Source: Pseudomonadota bacterium
GTDB lineage: Bacteria; Pseudomonadota; Gammaproteobacteria; Acidiferrobacterales; Acidiferrobacteraceae
Length of the DNA stretch: 20,979 nucleotides
Reading direction: 5' to 3'
NCBI GenBank assembly: GCA_021795255.1
Contig: JAJYPQ010000023.1
Location: 1 to 20,979, forward strand
In this document: one piece after another, positions 16,115 through 20,979 of the stretch
Position numbering within the stretch: the first letter of the stretch is position 1
Layout of the letters: each line of letters opens with the position of its first letter
Translations under genes and position numbers: made by a program
Notes under the pieces: generated by a model
Databases searched by the model: none
Told to the model about the DNA's origin: nothing
The model's input: only the letters and a program-made list of their open reading frames with translations

Positions 16115-16600
16115 CTATGCTCCTTGCTCTGCTGCGATTTTCTTAGCGGCGTACTGGATCGCCTTCACGATGTTCTGGTAGCCGGTGCAGCGGCAGATAT
16201 TGCCGGCTATGGCGCCGCGGATCTGTTCTTCCGTGGGGTTTGGGCACTCCTTCAGGAATCGGAAACTGCGCATCAACATGCCGGGCGTGCAATAACCGCA
16301 CTGCAGGCCGTGCTCCTGCATAAAGCCCTCTTGCAAAGGATGCATGCCGGCCGCGGTCGCCAAACCTCCTACCGTCAATATCTCCGCACCCTCGGCTTGG
16401 ACCGCCAAAATGGTGCAGGATTTGACCGAGCGCCCATTCATGTCGACGGTACAAGCCCCACAGTGGCTGGTCTCGCAACCGATATGGCTACCGGTCTGGC
16501 TCAAGTGTTCACGCAAGACATGGATCAGTAATTCTCGGGGTTCCACCAGGACGTCCACGGCCGCGCCGTTCAGCGTAAAAGTCAGATGCTGCTTAGCCAT
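16115..16600 (-). CDS. coxS: Carbon monoxide dehydrogenase small subunit, two [2Fe-2S]
   Basis: This 161-residue iron-sulfur subunit passes electrons from the Mo-Cu site of CoxL to FAD in CoxM. The N-terminal plant-ferredoxin-type cluster is bound by C42, C47, C50 and C62. The C-terminal helical-domain cluster is bound by C101, C104, C136 and C138 (CGYCTPGM and CRCTGYQ). The positions match Oligotropha CoxS almost one for one. The start is ATG 16600, with AAGGAG six bases upstream; an open frame to 16711 lies inside coxM. Only one base separates it from the coxM stop, so coxM and coxS are tightly coupled. Confidence 0.97.
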   Translation of the reverse strand: MAKQHLTFTLNGAAVDVLVEPRELLIHVLREHLSQTGSHIGCETSHCGACTVDMNGRSVKSCTILAVQAEGAEILTVGGLATAAGMHPLQEGFMQEHGLQCGYCTPGMLMRSFRFLKECPNPTEEQIRGAIAGNICRCTGYQNIVKAIQYAAKKIAAEQGA

Positions 16601-16601
16601 A

Positions 16602-17471
16602 TTATTCTCCTTGGGCTCGCTGAAGGGCACGACGCAAAGCCCGTCGTGCCATCTCGCCGGCCATGTGGGTCTTGTATTCGGCGTCCCCGCGCAGATCCAC
16701 AGCCGGGTCACAGGCGGCCATAACCAAAGCCACCGCTTTAGTGATCATGTCCTCGTCGATCACCTGGCCGGTCAGGAGTCGCTCCGCGGCCCCGACCCTC
16801 GTGGGTATCGGGCCTGCGTTCGTAAGGGCGATACTTACGGCCTGACACTTCTTGCCTTTGAGGCTGAGCTGCACCGCGGCGGCCGCGGTCGCGAAATCGC
16901 CGGTCTTGCGCTTAAGCTTACAGTAGGCGTAGCCCGAGGAAGAGGTGGCGACCGGTACCTGGACCCCCGTTAAGATCTCGCCGGGCTCGAGCGCCGTTTG
17001 ATAGGTGCCAAGGAAGAATTCCTGCGCGGGCAACGTACGCTCCCCGCCCGCGCCGCGTATGACCATCTGGGCCCCTAGGGCTAGCATGACCGCCGGCTGG
17101 TCGTTGCCTGGATCACCATGGGCCAGATCCCCCCCGAGGGTACCGCAATTGCGGACCTGGGGATCCGCGATGACGCTCGCCGCTTCCGCGATCAAGGGGC
17201 AATGAGTACGCACAACGTCCGACACGATCAATTCGGCCTCGGTCACCATCGCCCCAATGTGCACGGTGCCCTTTTGTTCACGGATTCCGCGCAGCTCGGA
17301 AATGTGGCGAAGATCGACGAGGTGTGCAGGAGACGCGAGACGCAGCTTCATCATCGGCAACAGACTATGACCGCCGGCCAGAATCTTGGCCTCGTCACCA
17401 TAACCCTTTAGTAAGCTCAAAGCGTCCCCCAAGCTTCGGGGGGCATGATATTCAAAATTTCCCGGTGTCAT
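16602..17471 (-). CDS. coxM: Carbon monoxide dehydrogenase medium (FAD) subunit
   Basis: This 289-residue flavoprotein subunit takes electrons from CoxS and passes them to quinone. FAD-binding motifs are AGGHS at 32-36, followed by LLPMMKLR, and TLGG at 111-114, within [17 protein letters not shown]. Both sit at the positions known from Oligotropha CoxM (288 residues). The start is ATG 17471, with GGGAG seven bases upstream. It is the first gene of the 11-gene operon, and the long upstream spacer must hold its promoter. Confidence 0.96.
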   Translation of the reverse strand: MTPGNFEYHAPRSLGDALSLLKGYGDEAKILAGGHSLLPMMKLRLASPAHLVDLRHISELRGIREQKGTVHIGAMVTEAELIVSDVVRTHCPLIAEAASVIADPQVRNCGTLGGDLAHGDPGNDQPAVMLALGAQMVIRGAGGERTLPAQEFFLGTYQTALEPGEILTGVQVPVATSSSGYAYCKLKRKTGDFATAAAAVQLSLKGKKCQAVSIALTNAGPIPTRVGAAERLLTGQVIDEDMITKAVALVMAACDPAVDLRGDAEYKTHMAGEMARRALRRALQRAQGE

Positions 17472-18155
17472 CGCAAACTCCCTGTCCTACGCTGTAACCC
17501 GTTAAGGGTCTATTGATCCCGCCCCGTCTCCACTCGACCACACAAAAATCCCTTTGGCCTCTACGCACGGACTGAGTGAGGCGCGGTAAAGGCATCGGGA
17601 ATTGAATCGTAAAATGAAGTCCTGAGTGTTTTGCCATCCTAAGAACACATTGGCAACAGTCATTCTCCCGAGATTTCGCGATCTTTGTCTGACGCTAGCG
17701 GAACACCGCGCAACCCCAATCGGCGAACAGCCGACCGTATGCCGCCACAGCGGGCGACGCCTGCTTTAAACCTAGAGGGGGCACGCCCATGTGTCAACAG
17801 AATTCGCGCGAAAAGATCGACTAGGCGGGGAACTCTTTTTCGTAAATACCATGCAATAGCCACGGTGGCACATAGTGGCCCGCATAAACACTCCTCGACC
17901 GCGCAGCTACCTGCCACCTTAAATAAACGCCGGAACGACTTTAGAAACCTGCCCAAACCCTATGATGCGATAAGAAGAGTTGGCATTGCACGGTCTTGCT
18001 GGGAGCCTCTCCGGGTGGGGCCGCAGTAGAGAGATAGGCGGGTTCTTGATGGACACAACCGTAAAAGCCAGCCCCTCAATGCCAGTCGTCTTACAGAAAA
18101 TGGGCTTGGCGCGCTTCCTCACATATCCCCGTTCCGTAACTCATAAGGTGACGGC
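17472..18155. other. Long leader upstream of coxM
   Basis: No convincing gene was found. Open frames on both strands at about 17660-18029 have no family resemblance and no supporting start signals. This stretch should carry the cox operon promoter. A candidate inverted-repeat operator is listed at 17626-17656, about 155 bases upstream of the coxM start. I could not find a clean sigma-70 or sigma-54 promoter by eye. Confidence 0.4.
17626..17656. promoter_or_regulatory. Interleaved inverted repeats upstream of coxM, possible operator
   Basis: Two interleaved inverted repeats share this site: TTGCCA (17631-17636) with TGGCAA (17651-17656), 14 bases apart, and GTGTT (17626-17630) with AACAC (17644-17648), 13 bases apart. 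Spacings of this size match dimeric regulator sites. The symmetry is seen directly, but the arms are short, so chance is possible and no regulator can be assigned. Confidence 0.35.
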
Positions 18156-18345
18156 CTGATCCAGGGCTTCCGGCACAAAGCCCCCCAGCAGCTCTACGAG
18201 ACGGGCAGGAAGGCCGGGATAGTGGGCCGAGCATGCTAAGCGACCGCACGCGCGTCTTGCCCGCTTGGACGCCGCAAGCAAGCCCGAAAAAGAGCGAAGC
18301 CGGAAGCTCTCTCCCGCCTATGACCTGAAGCCGTCGGCGCCCTGA
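18156..18345 (+). pseudogene. Broken HigB-type (RelE superfamily) toxin gene
   Basis: The first frame (18156-18236) reads LIQGFRHKAPQQLYETGR followed by KAGIVGRA, then meets a stop at 18237. The sequence continues in another frame from 18232 with HAKRPHARLARLDAASKPE and a second stop at 18343. Joined, these resemble the N-terminal half of HigB killer proteins (F-R-H-K-G-L ... L-Y-E-T-G ... A-G-I-Q-P-A-H-A-K-R-L). The start codon position now reads CTG where ATG is expected, with a good AAGGTGA just upstream. The conserved C-terminal block (W-S-V ... N-W-R-I-T-F) is missing and no HigA antitoxin gene follows. So it is a decayed relic with start loss, frameshift and truncation. Confidence 0.6.
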
Positions 18346-18372
18346 GCGCGAAGTGGCGCGACCTCGCCCTAG

Positions 18373-18627
18373 AGTGCGGCGATCAAGGATCGCTACGCCC
18401 ACGCGAAGAATGCCCTCTCCCAGCACGAGGGGGGACGCGGCAGTGGCAGCGTGGCGAACGAAGCCTGTCCACGGATGCTCCCATGGGACAAGACGTGGCA
18501 GGTCGTGGGGGAACGCCGGTGGCTGCTCGTGGGCACGTATGGGGGCCCGGGCGATCGATGGGTTCGCGTGCGGTTCGCTGGGCCACTCGCAAAACCTTGT
18601 GGTATGAGCGCGCGTTCGGACGCCTAA
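18373..18627 (+). pseudogene. Possible coding remnant, family unknown
   Basis: An open frame with no start codon runs to a TAA at 18625. It contains protein-like pieces such as AAIKDRYAHAKNALSQ and a Trp-rich part with WDKTWQVVGERRWLL. The frame just before it (about 18339-18371, reading LSAKWRDLALE) looks continuous in character but is shifted, which suggests a frameshifted remnant. I do not recognise the family. Other frames in the same stretch are also open, as often in GC-rich DNA, so this may be chance. Confidence 0.25.
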
Positions 18628-18819
18628 GTAAGATCATGGTGAGGCAGGCGCGCTAACTCCCGATGGGGGTTTCGCCGAGCTTCTTCCGCTCGGGCTGGGC
18701 ACGCCCATACAGGCGCGGGCCCTTTCCTAAAACTTGACGTCGAGATCATGCCTCGAGCCTTCGGGCGATAGCCAAGGCCATTTATAATTCCGGATCGCCA
18801 CAACGGCTAGCCGCTTTGG
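18628..18819. other. Short spacer before the regulator gene end
   Basis: I see no gene or clear hairpin with a T run here. It lies downstream of the OmpR-family regulator, which is transcribed on the minus strand toward the cox operon. Confidence 0.4.
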
Positions 18820-19620
18820 CTATTTGCCGGAAAATGAAAGCGTGTGGAGCGGTGCAGGGCTTGAGGAGGTGGATTGGTTCGCGCGTATTACGTAGCGGTA
18901 GCCAAGATGGTGTACGGTTTCAATACAATCGGGAGCGCCAGCGGCGCGCAGGATCTTTCGCAAACGCCAGATGCAGGTCATAAGGGCGCCAGGCGTGATG
19001 GGTTCAATATCGGCGAGACCGGAACAGAGTCGCTCGGTCGTCAGACACTTCCCGGGATTACTGGTGAACTCATATAACACGAAGAAGTCGCGCCGCGACA
19101 AGGCGAGCGGCGTTGCGCCGACGCGAGCCCAGGCAGTGAATGGGTCAAGCCATAGGCCGTTTGGATCGGGCGCTGTCTTGGGCTGTTGGCTTATGGGACT
19201 TTGCTTAATTCTCGACAAGGCCTCGATCAACGCCGCTGTGTTAACGGGTATGGGAAGAAAGAGCGTGGCGCCGGCCTTTCTCGCCTCCGTTTCACGCGAG
19301 AGTCGACCGATGAACACGATCGGCAAAATGCCTTCCGCGGTCCCAAACGGCTTGGTGCTGGCAAGCGTAAACCGGTCACTTATGATCGCGCGGGCCTCGA
19401 GGCAGCGCGCCGCTCGATCGACGTAGCGCAAACACGGGACGCGATGACACGCCCAACCGGCACTTTCGAGAGCAGTCGCGCATGTGAGAGCCAAACGGTT
19501 TGTGGCACATAACAAAACAACGGGCCGATCAGGTTCATCGTCGAATTTTTTGCGAATAGCCGATATCGCGAGCTTGATCCGAAAAATCGCCGTATGCAGA
19601 TAGAACGGCAGTAAGAACAT
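18820..19620 (-). CDS. OmpR-family winged-helix regulator with atypical receiver
   Basis: This is a 266-residue DNA-binding regulator. Residues about 157-246 form an OmpR/PhoB-type winged helix (LSRRDFFVLYEF; MTCIWRLRKIL; IETVHHLGYRYVI). Residues about 33-138 have the length and hydrophobic pattern of a receiver domain, with Asp82 (IISDRF) near the phosphorylation position. However, the N-terminal acidic pair is absent (VVLLCAT) and the conserved Lys is replaced (LPIPV, Ile124). It therefore probably works without classical phosphorylation, and no histidine kinase gene is adjacent. An AAAGGAAC precedes the ATG at 19620. It is the nearest regulator upstream of the cox operon, on the same strand, 1.35 kb away, so it could control cox expression, but this is inference. 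The first 30 residues are hydrophobic and basic. Confidence 0.82.
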   Translation of the reverse strand: MFLLPFYLHTAIFRIKLAISAIRKKFDDEPDRPVVLLCATNRLALTCATALESAGWACHRVPCLRYVDRAARCLEARAIISDRFTLASTKPFGTAEGILPIVFIGRLSRETEARKAGATLFLPIPVNTAALIEALSRIKQSPISQQPKTAPDPNGLWLDPFTAWARVGATPLALSRRDFFVLYEFTSNPGKCLTTERLCSGLADIEPITPGALMTCIWRLRKILRAAGAPDCIETVHHLGYRYVIRANQSTSSSPAPLHTLSFSGK

Positions 19621-19901
19621 GGCTCATGTTCCTTTGTGATGGTGCTTCGGGTGCGGTGCAGATCACCAGGTTTTCATGACACGGTCAGAGCGTTGCGGAA
19701 CTTAGCCGACTGCTGCGGCCGGACACGCCCGCTTGCGCGCCGACGATCGTGCATCCTCTCCAAAACCCGGAATCCCAGGGCATTGGGGGGCGGGATATCT
19801 AAAGCGTACGGGCTTCGCGCAGGGCGGCTTCACCCGCTTACGCGAATCACGTCATCGCCACCGGCCGATTTAGGAGGATCGGGGCTTTACACGAGACCGC
19901 A

Positions 19902-20573
19902 TCAATAGCGATGCCGGTGTCCGTTCAAACCCACTCGCACCCGAAAGACCACCGCATGGTGCGGCATGCTTTTCGTGAAGGGCGGATAGGACACGGCCCG
20001 AACCGCCGCAAGGCTGGCCCGATCTATTAAGGAAAACCCGCTCGAGTGCGCGACACGCGCCCACAGCAACCGGCCATTCGGCATAAGCTCGAAACTCACT
20101 GTCGTGCGTCCCGACATCCCCAAAGCCACCACCGAACGGGGGACTACGAGGCCCGCCTGGATCCGGGCACGCACCATGACCGCGTAGCGGTTGACCGCTT
20201 GCGCCGCACGCGCACGAGATGGGCGCGGGGGAGGCGGCGGCGTGGGCCTCTGGATCGCCGGAGGCGGATGTTTCACCGGTATCGGCAACGGAACCGGCTG
20301 GTGATGAATCACGGGGCGCGGCTTCGGAGGAGGCGGCGGGGGTTTATGTATCGGCCTGGGCGGTACGGGCGCGGGGGGCCGGGGAAGCGTGACGAGATGA
20401 GCTACCATCGGTTTGCGATGCAGGCCCTCTATGACCGTATGACCGTGGACGAACCGCACCAGGGTCAAGGCAATAGCGATCTCGATCACGAGCGCCGCCA
20501 GGAAGGCGCGCGTGAACGGTTGACCGGCACGCGGACCGGGAAACCCAGAGAGTAATAATGGTTCGCCGTTCAT
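19902..20573 (-). CDS. tonB: TonB-family energy-transducing protein
   Basis: This 223-residue protein couples the inner-membrane proton motive force to outer-membrane receptors. It has one N-terminal membrane anchor (about 23-42), a long Pro-rich periplasmic spacer with Lys and His (about 64-117), and a C-terminal TonB domain (about 125-223). The last has the typical SSGFSLIDRASLAAVRAVSYPPF pattern (residues 177-199). The start is ATG 20573, 14 bases after the exbD stop, with GAGGAG between, so it is the gene after exbD in one operon. No receptor gene lies in the window, so the substrate (often iron siderophores, also vitamin B12 or copper chelates) is unknown. Confidence 0.9.
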   Translation of the reverse strand: MNGEPLLLSGFPGPRAGQPFTRAFLAALVIEIAIALTLVRFVHGHTVIEGLHRKPMVAHLVTLPRPPAPVPPRPIHKPPPPPPKPRPVIHHQPVPLPIPVKHPPPAIQRPTPPPPPRPSRARAAQAVNRYAVMVRARIQAGLVVPRSVVALGMSGRTTVSFELMPNGRLLWARVAHSSGFSLIDRASLAAVRAVSYPPFTKSMPHHAVVFRVRVGLNGHRHRY

Positions 20574-20587
20574 GGGGCGTATGCTCC

Positions 20588-20974
20588 TCAGGGACGAGCT
20601 GCGATCCCGATGCTTGTGATGCCGGCTTTACGCGCGGCATTCATAACCCTGACGAAATCCTGAAAGGGAACGCCGCGGGCCGCGGCAATGGTCACCACCG
20701 GCTTCTGTTTGGCCCGCCCGGAAAGCCACGCCATCAGGGCCTGGGATGTAACGCGGTGATGGTTCACATCGATCGCGCCGCTTTTGGCCACACCGATCAG
20801 GATATGGGGATGCGGTAGGGCCTTTGCGGTACTCGCTTGTGGTAAAGCGAGGCCCAGTCCTTGGTCCGGAATCATGCGTAAGGTCAAAATCATAAAAAAT
20901 ACGAGCAAGAAGAACATGACATCGATCATGGGTATGAGCTCGATTCGCCCCTTACGTGTCTCGAAATAACGCAT
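20588..20974 (-). CDS. exbD: ExbD/TolR-family biopolymer transport protein
   Basis: This 128-residue partner of ExbB powers TonB. It has a short cytoplasmic N terminus, one membrane helix (about 15-34) with the essential Asp18 in PMIDVMFFLLVFFM, and a periplasmic domain. The ATG at 20974 is five bases from the window end. A TGA lies just upstream of it (20977-20979), which may be the stop of an exbB gene outside the window. It is followed by tonB. ExbD is preferred over TolR because of the tonB neighbour. Confidence 0.9.
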   Translation of the reverse strand: MRYFETRKGRIELIPMIDVMFFLLVFFMILTLRMIPDQGLGLALPQASTAKALPHPHILIGVAKSGAIDVNHHRVTSQALMAWLSGRAKQKPVVTIAAARGVPFQDFVRVMNAARKAGITSIGIAARP

Positions 20975-20979
20975 CTTCA

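Noticed and set aside
17660..18029. Open frames on both strands in the coxM leader
   Set aside because: They overlap one another, have no known motifs and lack convincing ribosome-binding sites.
1..20979. CRISPR arrays, tRNA or rRNA genes, intact insertion sequences
   Set aside because: I looked for regularly spaced repeats, cloverleaf-like segments, rRNA landmarks and transposases and found none that could be supported.

Overview
The window carries an almost complete aerobic molybdenum-copper carbon monoxide dehydrogenase (Mo-CODH, cox) operon on the minus strand, flanked by regulators, a toxin-antitoxin pair and the end of a TonB/ExbD locus. TonB, ExbD and the aerobic CODH point to a Gram-negative bacterium. 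GC-rich coding sequence, single-copy accessory genes and the CODH suggest a proteobacterial chemolithotroph or carboxydovore, but the species cannot be fixed from sequence reading alone.

Layout. 1-456: non-coding, with a very AT-rich patch. 457-4131 (+): a very large regulator (winged helix, BTAD, catalytically dead nucleotide-cyclase-like domain, AAA ATPase, helical repeats). 4132-4668: no convincing gene. 4669-5395 (-): a VapBC-type toxin-antitoxin pair with a 25-bp palindromic operator at 5432-5456. 5457-6060: mostly non-coding, with one small doubtful ORF. 6061-6783 (+): a stand-alone MHYT membrane sensor that converges on the cox operon, with a hairpin between them. 6869-17471 (-): one tight operon, in transcription order coxM-coxS-coxL-coxG-coxD-coxE-xdhC/YHS (coxF-like)-mocA-xdhC (coxI-like)-sufS-sufU. 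17472-18819: a 1.35-kb leader or spacer with a candidate operator near coxM and the wreck of a HigB-type toxin gene. 18820-19620 (-): an OmpR-family regulator with an atypical receiver. 19902-20974 (-): tonB and exbD.

How the operon works. CoxM (FAD), CoxS (two [2Fe-2S]) and CoxL (Mo-Cu-molybdopterin cytosine dinucleotide) form the enzyme. CoxL has the AYRCSFR loop, with Cys383, that defines true form I CODH. CoxG is the membrane and quinone-side partner. CoxD (MoxR AAA+) and CoxE (VWA) are the known maturation pair. MocA makes the cytosine dinucleotide cofactor, and the two XdhC proteins carry and mature it. The operon ends with a cysteine desulfurase and a SufU-type zinc/scaffold protein, joined to xdhC by ATGA overlaps.

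The most notable reading (inference) is that this is a self-contained assembly line for the CuSMo centre. It would combine a desulfurase relay (SufS-SufU) for the bridging sulfur, XdhC proteins to hold the cofactor, and a YHS metal-binding domain fused to one XdhC as a possible copper or cofactor handler. The adjacent MHYT protein belongs to a family long proposed to sense gases through copper and is related to CoxC/CoxH of Oligotropha.
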